This document shows positions 54,801 through 64,000 of a DNA stretch of 64,000 nucleotides, piece by piece; position 1 is the first letter of the stretch, and each line of letters opens with the position of its first letter. Made by a program: the position numbers and the translations under genes. The notes under the pieces are model-generated. The model was not told where the DNA came from. It saw nothing but the letters and a program-made list of their open reading frames with translations, and did no database searches. Source of the DNA: Pleodorina starrii (Eukaryota; Chlorophyta; Chlorophyceae; Chlamydomonadales; Volvocaceae); NCBI GenBank assembly GCA_030267565.1, contig BRXU01000004.1, forward strand, positions 2,982,501-3,046,500, given 5' to 3'.

Positions 54801-55530
54801 GCTGCCGCTGCTGCAGCCTCAGCCCTCCGGCCTGTGGACCCAGCAGCAGGGCCAGCCATCCGCCTTCCCCTTCCAGCAGGGCCGCCAGCCCTCCAACCAG
54901 CTGCCCGGATTCCAGGCCATGCGCTCATGTCCGCCGCTGCTGCCGCACTGGCAGACGAGGCAGCAGCGGCAGCGCGGTGGTGGTAGTGGCGGTGCGGCGG
55001 CGGCCGCAGCAGCGGCGGCGGCTGCAGCAGGTGGATGGCCTGCCGGCCCTGGTCTGGCTTATGATGGCGGCGCGCCTGGGCGCTACGTCCTGGCGCCGCC
55101 GCCGCGGCGCCCGCCGCCACCTCAGCAGCCTGGGAGCCTGTTGCTGACGACGGCTGGCGCGGGGGCGGCGGCGGCGGCGGCGGCAGCTTGCGGCGCGAGA
55201 CCGTGCAGCGGCGGCGGTGCTGTTCTCGGGGGGAGCTGGGAGGGGGAGTGGGAGGAGCTTTTGGAGCCGTACGAACAGCTGAGGTGGATTCAGACGGAGC
55301 ACGGGCCGCCGCTGCCGGAGGCGGTGGGGGGAAGAGTGGTGGGCAGCGGTGGGGCGGGTGTGGGGGCGAGGCAGCAGCAGCAGCAGGGGCGGCGGTGTAG
55401 GAGGAGGAGGCGGCAGGCGGTGTTTGTGCGGCTGATGCGGCCAACTGACGCCGTGCCGGAGGACGAGGAGGAGGAGGACGAGGAGGAGGAGGAGCAGGGC
55501 GAGGAGGAGGAGGGCGAGTGGGAGTGGTGA
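45876..55530 (+). CDS. Ycf45/SpoIIIAA-type AAA ATPase, giant nuclear version
   Basis: Ten exons (45876-49279, 49893-50118, 50371-50665, 50977-51154, 51470-51970, 52450-52574, 53026-53171, 53749-53871, 54401-54486, 54669-55530) join in phase to give about 1981 residues. The ATPase is unmistakable: NPFDGSVYGLTYRVGRHIPG, Walker A GRPGSGKT (residues 1541-1548), VVVVDTSNEVAGGD, PHPCIGSARRVMV, Walker B VVVVDEI, QRGVLLVATAHG, and a TVTLGD block. That is the order in algal plastid-encoded Ycf45 and bacterial SpoIIIAA-like ATPases. The plastid version is under 600 residues; this protein adds about 1130 N-terminal residues, where the first 250 are non-repetitive and the rest is Gln/Pro/Ala/Gly-rich, plus an acidic C-terminus. 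I see no R3H motif. Likely plastid or nucleic-acid related, by family only. That the long first exon belongs to this gene rests on a perfect donor (G|GTGAGT) and phase. Confidence 0.82.
51908..51948 (+). repeat. Coding (GGT)n run
   Basis: About thirteen GGT triplets encode a poly-Gly stretch in exon 5 of the Ycf45-like gene, between the VGRHIPG segment and the Walker A motif. Confidence 0.8.
53338..53478 (+). repeat. Intronic minisatellite, CTCCCTCCCCGCTGC-type
   Basis: About ten units of 14-15 bases, varying between CTCCCTCCCGCTGC and CTCCCTCCCCGCTGC, lie in the intron between exons 7 and 8 of the Ycf45-like gene. The plus (sense) strand is pyrimidine-rich. Confidence 0.85.
54328..54390 (+). 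repeat. (CCCCCA)n array beside a 3' splice site
   Basis: About ten hexanucleotide units end 10 bases before the acceptor AG of exon 9 in the Ycf45-like gene, so the array itself supplies the pyrimidine tract. Confidence 0.9.
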
Positions 55531-55813
55531 AGGTGAGGGTGGGGGTGGGGCTGAGGGGCAGTGCAGGGCTTGCTGAAGTGGCGGGGATGATGAAGCGAAG
55601 AACAATTAGAGCATGTGCCGGAGAAAGGGGAGGGAGGGGCTGGACGGACGGATATGGGAGCGCAGGGTTCCCGGGCCGCTGGCAAAGCGGCATAACCCGT
55701 ATGAAGCTGTATGAAGCTGCAAAGCCGTAAATCTGACCGGGCATCACATACACCACTGTACTATACCCTGTACTGTACGGTAGTATACTAGAGGACAGGC
55801 AGCTCTCACAGGG

Positions 55814-55818
55814 TGTAA
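55814..55818 (+). terminator. TGTAA poly(A) signal
   Basis: TGTAA lies 284 bases after the stop codon of the Ycf45-like gene, within a stretch of reduced GC. It is the first plus-strand match after the gene. Confidence 0.45.
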
Positions 55819-57732
55819 GTGCGTGTGTTTTCCTGTTGCTGGCGACGTGTGCATTATGATCGTCGCGTGCGCGAAAGGGAGGCGGCTGGCAAAGTCAGGC
55901 AGGCAGTCAGGCGAGCGGTCGGGCGGGCTTGCGAGAAGAAGTCTGTCTGCAGGTGTAGATAAAAACGATACCTCTGTCTGAATGTCTGAGGGGAGGGGGG
56001 GATGTCAGTCCACCTCGCGAGGTGTGGGGGGAGGTAGGTACTTGTCCAGCGGTGTCTGTCGAACCATCCGGGACTGGACCTGCACTGAGATACGAGTGGG
56101 CGCCGCGAACCCCGTTATTGTCGCCGCGGAAGTACGATATTGCGACTTTGCGGGGCGCCCGGACGGGACGAGATGGGACGAGAGACGTCCCATCTCGTGT
56201 GGTGTGACGCGGGGGCGCCGCAGAGGCGCACGGCATGGACGGCCAACGATTTCATGTGTTGGCGGTTGGTGGCCGCAAGGAAAGGCGGCGCGGCGCCGAC
56301 GTTGACGTTACTTGATCACACACAGCATCCGCACTGCCAAAGCGCCAGTGCCTGTACTCTTTTACAAAAGGACGCACGCAGTGCTCAAGGATGGTGGTGG
56401 CGCCGCGGCGTGGTTGTCCTTCCGTGTACAATACGTAGTTCGTAGTTTGTAGTTCATCATCGTCATCGGGGACATGCCGTGTTTGGCGGCCTGGTGGCTG
56501 GTGGCTCTGAAGGGTGCACTGAACCGCCTCATTGCTCCGCACACCCGGGGTGTGTGTGTTAAATTCTCCAAGCATGGCAGACAGAATGTGGCTGGTACAG
56601 GGTGTGTCGGCGCCTTTTCTGAAGTGCAGAGCCTACGGTAGCGCGATGCCCTGGGTTTTTTTTATTGTCTCGCCCCTCAAGAGTACAGAAGGTGCGCCCA
56701 GTGCGGCGCGGTGTGGTGTGGTGTGGGGAGGTGAGGTGAGATGCGGAGAACGTTTGCTCCTGCGTTCGTGCGTTGCCGCACGTGCTGCACGAAAAGCACG
56801 ATGCACACGCACGCAGCGGACGTCCCCCGCCCATCTGTCCAGGTCTCCGGAGCAGCGAGCTTTCGCCGTGTGAAGACACTCAACGCTCCCGTCGCCAATG
56901 CCGCTGCGGGCCTGTCAACGGGTGTCAACGGATGTCGCATCTTATCCATAAAGGGCGGTGCCACACAGCCGCGTATCTCCCAGCACGGAATCCAGCCCGT
57001 GTTGACCCCCACGTGCGCAACGCCGTCCAACGTTGTAATAATTTTCATTGCCAACAAGCCGTACAGCCATACTTGCCAAATCCGGGTGTGGAAACATCCA
57101 TTTCCCCCGAAGGAGAAAAAACAAAAAAGGAGGAAAACCTCAACCCAGTTCCCTTCCGAGCCGCGCAACCCAGCTGTCAACAGCGTCCCCGAAAGCCTCC
57201 GAATCCCGGTCAATCAACGACAAATTCGCAAGCCGTGCTTGGCACGCCGCGGCGTCTTTCGCTGCCGGCCGGTATCGGCGCGGCGCCATTTTGAGGGACC
57301 AACAACACGACCTCTGGGAGCGTCCGTTTCCTCAACGGCGGCACCCTTCATCGAAAATTCTTCCCAGGCATAGGTACCTCCTACCGAATCTTACCTCCCC
57401 GCAGCAACACCAGCGCTGCCAGCGCTGCTCCTTCCAATCGGCGCGCCCTCGTGCCGCCACCTGAGCCACCCGCGGTCCCCCCTCCCCTCCCCCACCACAC
57501 ACACAAACAAGGATTCCCGGATACACGCTGAAGGAGGTTAAAGGACCTGCCCTCGGCGACCCGCCCCCCGCCTCCGTCCTCCGTGGAGGTATCTTCTCTA
57601 CCACCCCCGCCCCCCTTTTCGCCCTCAGGCTCCGGCCCACCGCAATGCATGGCGCGGGGGCGCGGCCTTTAGGGTGAGGACCCCAGGTATCCCCCACCCC
57701 AACCCTCTACCCCCCGCAGCTCGCCAACCCCC
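55819..57732. other. Convergent intergenic region, nothing firm
   Basis: Two genes end toward this stretch. GC is unusually low at about 56900-57250, which elsewhere in the window marks promoters, so a short unannotated gene is possible. The ORFs of 170-210 codons there (one per strand, overlapping) show no recognisable domain, and I do not call them. Confidence 0.35.
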
Positions 57733-57989
57733 TCACGACTCCAACCCCGCCACATACTCCTCCAGAGTCACCGCCCGCCCCCGCCCCCGCCTGCAGCCCC
57801 GCCCCCGCGCGCCCCCCTCCTCCTCCTTCCCCGCCCCCTCCCCCTCCTCCCCTTCCTCCTCTACAAGCAGGTGCCCATTCACGCCCCGCTCCTGCCCCAA
57901 AATGAACACAAACATCTCCAGCCTCCGGGGGAAGCCAGACCCCTGCCCCTGCTGGCCCCCCTCCCGCCCCTGCCCCTCTCCCTGACGCC

Positions 57990-58054
<65 letters not shown>

Positions 58055-60246
58055 GGGCCCCTCTCATCGCAGCCGCTGTCGCTGCGTGCGGCCGCCGCAG
58101 CCGCCTCTGCCCCCGCGGGCGGCGGCGCGCAGCCGCAGGCGCTGCAGCTGCCCGCCGCCAGCGCCTCCGCCGCCGACTGCGTCACCGCCCGGCGCAGCTC
58201 CTCCGCCTCCACCAGGTGCTGCCGCGGGTCGCGAGCCGGGTCGTGGATGTAGGCCAGACCAACCATGTTTTCGTACGACAGCGCGGCACGCAGCTCGTTC
58301 CACTGAGCAGCGCAACGGGCGAGGGCGAGGGCGCGGGTGCGGGAGGGGGGACCGGGGGAGGGGCAGCCGGACAGGGCGCGATACGGGTTGGGTTGGGGCG
58401 GGGGGAGTGGAACTGTGGGAGTTGGGGTGGGAGGAACGCACATTTGAGACGCAGCGGCACCGAAGCGCAGCGGAGACGAACACCGCAGGATGCAGCGCAG
58501 CGCAGCGCAGCGCAGCGCAGCGCAGCACAGCGCTAAAAGCAAATCACCGGTGCCGATAAGGGGAGGCCAGCGCTTGCACTTGCGCTTGCGATTGCGCTTG
58601 TCGGCGCGGCGTCCGAGAAGCGGATACATGTCAAGGCAGTGGCCTGCCCGCCTCCCGGCCTCCCCGTTTCCCCGCCCACACACCCGCCCACGCACCCACT
58701 CATCACCCACTCACTGCCGCCGCCGCTCGATCCGCACCTGCACCCCCCGCGACTCAGCCTCCGGCGGCAGATGCGGCGGCGGCCGCGCCTCACAGAAGCC
58801 CCGGAAGTCGAACCCCCGCGTGCGCATGAAGTCGGCGGGGCCGGGGCCGCCGGGCCAGCAGTCGCAGTAACTCTCGGGCGGTTGACCGCCGGACACAGCC
58901 GCCGCGTCCGCCATGTCGGTGTGGGTGAAGTAGACGAAGGGGCCACTCGGGTGGCGCCGCTCGGGCGGCTTGGAGGCCTCCAGTCGGGTGTGGCTCTCCC
59001 ACACGGCCTCCAGGTCGTGCAGGCTGGCGAAGACGGTGGCGTGCACTCGCTCCGAGTCGCCTGTGCATGTATGTCAGTATGTGTATGGGGGGGACGGGGG
59101 CGGGTTGCGACGGGGGCGGGGTGATGAGGGGAGCGGTGCGGGGTTTGGGGCCGGCCAACGCAGCCCAGTCAAACCGCAGGTTAAGACGGAAAGGAATCGG
59201 ACCGGTCCCTTCCAGCCCGCACCCAAAAGTCATGATCTCTCGCGTAAACCTCGTAAATTTGTACTTGATTACCCGGGGGAGGATACGGTAAAATGAGCCT
59301 GCTCGACGTTCGAAGGCGTGACCTACCCAAAGCGAACGCACCACTGCTCTTCTTCGCGCATTTTCGATCGTGTCGCCCTTACCGAAGCGCGCCACGGCGC
59401 TGGGTATGCGCTGACCCGTGGGTCGGTGTCGCAGCCCGCCGTGGAAGAGGATGCTGCCGCACATCAGCGTCTGCCTGCGACGCAGGAGGAGGGTGGCAGG
59501 CAACAAAAAACAACAACAGAGAGAAAGCAGCCATGATGAGCCCATGTGGGGCCCATGCGCGCCTCCTTGCAAGGTTGTGCAAATTCGAATGATCGAGTGC
59601 CGCGAGACGGCCGGATCCCGCCTTGCGGCCGCCTCGACTCGATCACGACGAGTTGCATTGCGCGATGTGATGCGGCGCCATGACGTATGCCCTCTCGATA
59701 GGTGTCCAAGATGCCGCCATCCTCGCTCGGTCTCACGCCTCATCTACGTCATCTTCCTTCACGCGCTCCTCCCGCTCGCCCCCGTGTGCCTCCGCACCTG
59801 TCCTTGAAGCAGCCCGGCCGCTCGCAGACCTTGAAGGTGGGAATGGAGTGAATCACCAGCCGGTCCCCCGCATACAGCTGGTACACCTCTTCTGGAGTGG
59901 CAGCCAGCCAGACCGCGTCAGCGTCCGCACCCGCGCTCGCGCCGGCCGCTGTCGTTGCCGGCGTCCCACCGCCCTGCGCGTCATCGCCAACAATATCGCA
60001 GCGCGAGCTGGCGCGGCCTCCGCCGACCGGGTCGTCCGCAGGTGGATGCGGGGGCTGGTGCTGCTGCGGCTGGCCGCAGGAGTCCGAAGCGGACATGGCG
60101 CGCAACGATGGCGGCGACGACGACAACAACAACGACAACGAGACTGGTGCGCGGCGCCGACTGACGGTGCGGATCGGGTGCCGGTTGCGGGAGCTTGCGA
60201 GGTTCTTTGGGAGAGGCGATGTAATCGTGGCGCTGCTTAAAATCAT
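57733..60246 (-). CDS. Unrecognised protein with poly-Gln run
   Basis: Four exons (60246-59798, 59474-59383, 59060-58738, 58302-57733) join in phase to give about 477 residues. Starting at the ATG at 60096 gives 427. The longer N-terminus is Ser/Arg/Leu-rich and could be an organelle targeting peptide. Non-repetitive segments include EEVYQLYAGDRLVIHSIPTF, KVCERPGCFKDR, LMCGSILFHGGLRHRP, VHATVFASLHDLEAVWESH and SGPFVYFTHTDMAD in exons 1-3, and WNELRAALSYENMVGLAYIH at the start of exon 4. An Ala/Cys-rich part, a run of about 21 Gln, and LEMFVFILGQERG follow. I do not recognise a family. The compact, phase-consistent exons and splice sites (two donors are GTGCGG) argue for a real gene. Exon 3 is the best conserved-looking part. 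Confidence 0.6.
57989..58051 (-). repeat. Coding (CAG)n, poly-Gln
   Basis: Twenty-one consecutive CTG triplets on the plus strand are CAG on the coding strand and encode poly-Gln in the last exon of the unrecognised gene. Confidence 0.9.
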
Positions 60247-61354
60247 GTGAGCAGAAACGCGCGGCAGGAGCTGCTTTGTCGTTACAGTGAGGAGGCAGCT
60301 GGGTCAGATACTTTGAGCGATATTTCTCATTGTCATCGTCGTCGGGCTCTCGAGCGCCAGAAACTCGAAGACGGACAAAAACGTGTGATGAGCAACAACT
60401 AGGCCAGGTCCTGGGTGCCGTATAGCTTCGCAAGTTTTTTATATCCCCAACATTCTGCCCGCCCACAACCATGGCCTCCCCATCGACCAGTAAACCTCGA
60501 GACCCTCGTGTGTCAAAAGCAATCCTAACGAGCACCCCCGCAACCAGCAGAAACAGGAGCACAGGCAAGAAAAGCAAGAGACAAGAAAAAACAAGCCGCT
60601 AGCGGCTAGTAGCAAAGAACATAAAACAAAATCGGCGCGCATCAGGCCCCCTGCCCCCCCCCCCCGGCGATCAGTGCAGATGCAGCTAGCCCCACTCCTC
60701 TCTCAACGTCCGCGAAAAGGCTCGACGCATCTGACGCATGCGCGCCGGGCAAAAAGGCATTCGCACTCCTCGAGGTAAAAATATCGCTATCTAGACGCAG
60801 TAATTAAAATAGGTAAAGATATAAATGTACAAAGGCAAGGTCCGCGAGGTCCTGCCACAAAACGGGGATTACTGAGCGGACAATCTGATCAACGGACGGA
60901 CAGTCAAGGCGCACGACGGAAAATGGAAGTCGCGAGTACCCGATGACACAAAAGTGTGAGCGCCCCCCACGTTCCGCCGCGGCCCCAAGCCGCCACTTCC
61001 CCCGCCCCCTCCTGCCGCCAGCCGAACACACCGCAGTCGTCGGAAGGTGACAAGGCAGCCCCACCCTCTCACATCCGATGCTGCAACCCCTCGTCTTGTC
61101 ATGTTCCGCCGCCCTCCCAACACACCCACTCTCGCCATGGCGGCGCAAGACCCATATCGTACAATGCCGTACAGCTGCAGTGAGCCGCCGCCCCAGTGAC
61201 GTCGCCGTCACCGTCGCGCTAAAACGAGCCCCTCTCCACCCTTTCCGGCGCCCTCCCTACAGGCAGACGCTTACGTCCTGTGCTGCCGCCGCCGCGTGCC
61301 GCTGTACATCCTTTTCCGACCGCCACTTGCGGGTGCCCCTCGCTCTGACGCTCC
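60247..61354. promoter_or_regulatory. Spacer between two minus-strand genes
   Basis: It contains the 3' flank of the PfkB gene and the 5' flank of the gene starting at 60246. GC is reduced at 60250-60860, as in other promoters here. TTACA at 60282-60286 is the only minus-strand TGTAA seen in the spacer; if used, the PfkB transcript would end almost at the next gene. Confidence 0.4.
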
Positions 61355-63422
61355 TCAGAAATCGGCAAATCCCCCCGCCCCCAGCTCCATGTCGCCTCCC
61401 CTCTGCATCCGCACCCGCACCGGCCCCACATGCTCCGGCAGTTCCCGCACCAGCCCCTCCGCGTCCTCGTCACTCAGGTGCGGCCCGTAGCGACCAATGA
61501 CGGCACTGGCCACGCGCGACGCAAACTCCCCCGCCGTACGAATGTCGTACCCCGCCAGCATGGCGTACAGCCACCCCGCCGCGTATGCGTCGCCGGCGCC
61601 ACACGTGTCCACGGGCCCCTGCGGCAGCCAGTACGGCGGTACGGCATGCAGCTCCCCCATGGCGCCAATGAACGACCCCTTGGAGCCCGCCGTCACCACC
61701 ACCACCGGGCAGAGCCCCGCCAGCGCCGCCGCCACGCCCGCACCAGCCTCCGCCCCCGCCTCCGCACGTCGCCCCTCCTTCTCCTCCTCCTGGCCATCCT
61801 CTTTCCGCTCCGCAGCCGCCGCAGCCGCCGCGCCGGCGAGTGCCGCCGCCTCGTCCTCATTAGTGAAGAGGAGGTCGACCCCGCGGGCGATGATCCGCAG
61901 CATCGCGTCGCGATGGCGGGACACGACCCCCGGGTCCCCCGCCGTCATGGCCACCTGGGCCCCCACCGCATGCGCCAGATCCAGCACCTCAGCCATATAG
62001 GCCTCAGCGCCCGGCATCTCCCAGAGGTAGCCCTCCAGCACGACGAGGCGGGCGGCACGCACTGCGGTGCGGAGGCGCTCCGAAAGGGTCAGAGACTCCG
62101 ATGTGAAGAACGAGAGGAAGGAGCGCTGGGCGTCTGGGGTGGTGAGGACCATGACGGTGCCGGTGTGGCCCGCCACCGCCGCCTCGCCTGACGCTGTCGA
62201 CGCGGCTTCTGCTTGCTGCTGTTGTGGTTGCTGCTGCGGTTGTTGTTGATGTGGGTCGGAGTGCTGGTGGAGTTGGTGTTGTTGCTGTTGGTGGCCCTGG
62301 GTGTGGGCGTGTGTGTGGATGTGGGCGTCGAGAACGCAGCGCACTCCGGCCTTCTTCATTTGGGAGTTGAAGAACTGGCCCAGCGTGTCGGTTCCCAGCG
62401 AGCCGCCCAGCAAGACGCGCATGTCCTTGCCAGCGGCGCGAGCCAGCTTGGCGACGCCAACCAGTGTGTTGGCCAGAGAGCCGCCGGCGCTGACCTGCGT
62501 GGTGGGAGGAGCGGGTGAAGGGGTGGCAGTCGCAAGATGAAGATGGTTGCCAGGTGAAAGATGACATGCAAGGAGACAGACGAGGGGTCGGGGCGCGGTC
62601 TTGGTGGTGGACCTGGGAAGGGACGTGCAGAAAGCGTTGCAGAAGGGCTGACGGCAGGGACGGCGCGCGAAGACTCGGAGAGGTTTCTGCGCAACCTGTA
62701 GCATGTGCGTGGGGACGGTTGTGCGAGGTAGGATGGATGGAAGACGCGGCAGTGGCGACGTTGCAAGAGAGGTCAAGCGGCAGTCGGCCGAGGCGAGGGT
62801 GCTCCCACCTGGCTGGGTGCACCGATGTCGTCGAGGGTCTCCATGACTGAGGCGCGCTCATCGACAGTTATTACCCTGCCATGTCAGGGAATGTTTGCAG
62901 GGTCGGGGCGGCGGGTGAGCAGGCAGGCGCTTGCTCGACCATGACGACCACAACCATTTTCCACCACAAGCGATACATAGATCTTCGTGCGGTGTGGTTT
63001 ATAATTCCTTTTTAAATGTCCAAATATATTCAGCGTGCTCAGTAAAACCAAACAGGCAGCGTTTTAGCTGGGTTCTAGCCACACCTTCGGCCGCCCTTGG
63101 GGACGTCGAATTGTTCGAGCACGTCCTCAGTAACGCTAGAGCTCCAGTCGACAATGGCTTGGCCGAGGCCCAAGATGTCGGATTGAAATACTAACGCCGA
63201 CTCCGGCCGCGAGTGGCCAATGCTTGTCTGCGTCCCGGGGTGCTGAATGGGGACCGCTGCCGCTGCATTGACGCTGTTGATGCGCGGATGAATGCATCTG
63301 AGCTGTTGCCGCCGCCCGCGAGCGCGAGGCGACGAGGTGTGCGGTGCTGCGGTGCGGACGACAGGTGCCACACCGCGGCCGCTGGTGGACGCGGTCTCGC
63401 TGCAGCGGCAGATTGACTTCAT
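61355..63422 (-). CDS. PfkB-family carbohydrate/nucleoside kinase
   Basis: Three exons (63422-63085, 62875-62809, 62494-61355) join in phase to give about 514 residues. Ribokinase-fold landmarks appear in order: DILGLGQAIVDW near residue 86, VDERASVMETLDDIG, AGGSLANTLVG, GSLGTDTLGQFF, FTNEDEAAAL, and the PfkB signature DTCGAGDAYAAG at about 431, with the catalytic base expected at Asp437. The enzyme should phosphorylate a sugar or nucleoside hydroxyl using ATP; the GGSLANT and NED motifs resemble adenosine-kinase-like members, but the substrate cannot be fixed from sequence. About 40 residues of His/Gln-rich filler interrupt the lid region. The first 80 or so residues are Ser/Arg/Thr/Ala-rich, suggesting a plastid or mitochondrial transit peptide; the start at 63422 is the in-frame ATG giving that peptide. 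Confidence 0.85.
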
Positions 63423-63803
63423 TGTTACACAAAAGGTAAAAATTGACGCATGGGGCTTGAGGCCTTTTGAGGCTCGGCCGTCCGATCGTCCTGTGGAAAC
63501 TGTTCTCGTCCACTGTGTACGGACCGTACTCCCGTGGGCACACTCGCAACAGCTGGCGCACTCAGGTGGGGCTCTGTAAGTCCGACCGCTTCGGAGCTGC
63601 CGCTTCCTGCGCTGACCTGCGAGAATCCACACATTATGCGGATTTTGCGGGGTCAGATACATAGGCCAAAAACACGCGTTCATGCTTTTTCATCAAATAT
63701 TAAGAGCGCTCTACAACATAAGTTTTGACGGCCCTTGCTCTTCTGCGCTGCTGCGCGCCCTGAAAATATTACGCGGGCACTCGAAACGTCGTCAGCTGTT
63801 ACA
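63423..63803. promoter_or_regulatory. 5' flank of the PfkB gene
   Basis: Lower-GC sequence, especially 63640-63790, lies upstream of the PfkB kinase start and downstream of the partial gene at the right edge, which is on the same strand. No specific element was identified. Confidence 0.35.
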
Positions 63804-64000
63804 CTAGCGCGCACACACCTTGCGCCGAACCTCATACAGCAACTTTTCAAACTCACCAATTATCGAGTGTTCATGACACATGTTTGTAACGGGCGTAGCG
63901 CTCGCGGCGTGCGCAGCCCTGACACACTCAGCCATCGACTCTACTCGCAAGTACGCTGCCAGCGTGCTCGGCATTCCCTCCGATGGATTGGTCACCGTTC
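63804..64000 (-). CDS. Partial C-terminus of an unrecognised protein at the right edge
   Basis: An open minus-strand frame enters from the window edge and ends at a TAG at 63804-63806. The residues look non-repetitive and protein-like (ESMAECVRAAHAASA, then IIGEFEKLLYEVRRKVCAR at the end), in a region of moderate GC where chance ORFs are shorter. The family is not recognised. The remainder lies outside the window. Confidence 0.35.
   Translation of the reverse strand, partial: TVTNPSEGMPSTLAAYLRVESMAECVRAAHAASATPVTNMCHEHSIIGEFEKLLYEVRRKVCAR

Noticed and set aside
56677..57373. Overlapping 170- to 210-codon ORFs on both strands
   Set aside because: Neither shows a domain, a transit peptide or consistent splice sites; they are left as an unresolved low-GC region.

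Overview
The window is nuclear DNA of a green alga, most likely a volvocine (Chlamydomonas/Volvox-type) species. The evidence is very GC-rich coding sequence, many short GT-AG introns, long Gly/Ala/Gln runs inside exons, TGTAA poly(A) signals, and genes for motile cilia and plastid proteins. I assembled the spliced models by hand from reading frame, splice-site sequence, phase agreement and family resemblance. No transcript data were used, so first exons are the weakest part.

Layout. 1-10.1 kb: a minus-strand ZMYND12/p38-like ciliary dynein-associated gene (3933-1744) diverges from a plus-strand membrane-anchored beta-lactamase-fold serine hydrolase (5705-10077). 11.9-17.1 kb: a minus-strand CNRIP1-like gene (14393-11945) diverges from a plus-strand gene for an unrecognised two-TM protein (about 15305-17120). 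18.9-29.05 kb: a repeat island. It holds an antisense fragment of a non-LTR retrotransposon, an intact Penelope-type reverse transcriptase ORF without an endonuclease, a 424-bp tandem duplication carrying a complete miniature LTR (TRIM-like) element with a 5-bp target duplication, about 5 kb of satellite in which the plus strand is almost free of G, two telomere-motif hairpins, and a 170-bp tandem repeat.

29.5-42.5 kb: a minus-strand plastid-type MEKHLA-domain gene (33043-29534) diverges from a plus-strand gene for a nine-finger C2HC (ZNF474/ZC2HC1-like) protein (34313-42452). 43.9-45.35 kb: a decayed non-LTR retrotransposon on the minus strand. 45.9-55.5 kb: a very large plus-strand gene for a Ycf45/SpoIIIAA-type AAA ATPase. 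57.7-60.2 kb: a minus-strand gene of unknown function. 61.36-63.42 kb: a minus-strand PfkB sugar/nucleoside kinase. A partial minus-strand gene runs off the right edge.

These are ordinary eukaryotic single genes, not operons. Several are arranged head to head around lower-GC intergenic gaps that are the obvious promoter regions. The genes fall into a ciliary group (ZMYND12/p38, possibly the C2HC-finger and CNRIP1-like proteins) and an organelle group (MEKHLA, Ycf45-like ATPase, PfkB kinase). The repeat island is the most unusual part of the window.
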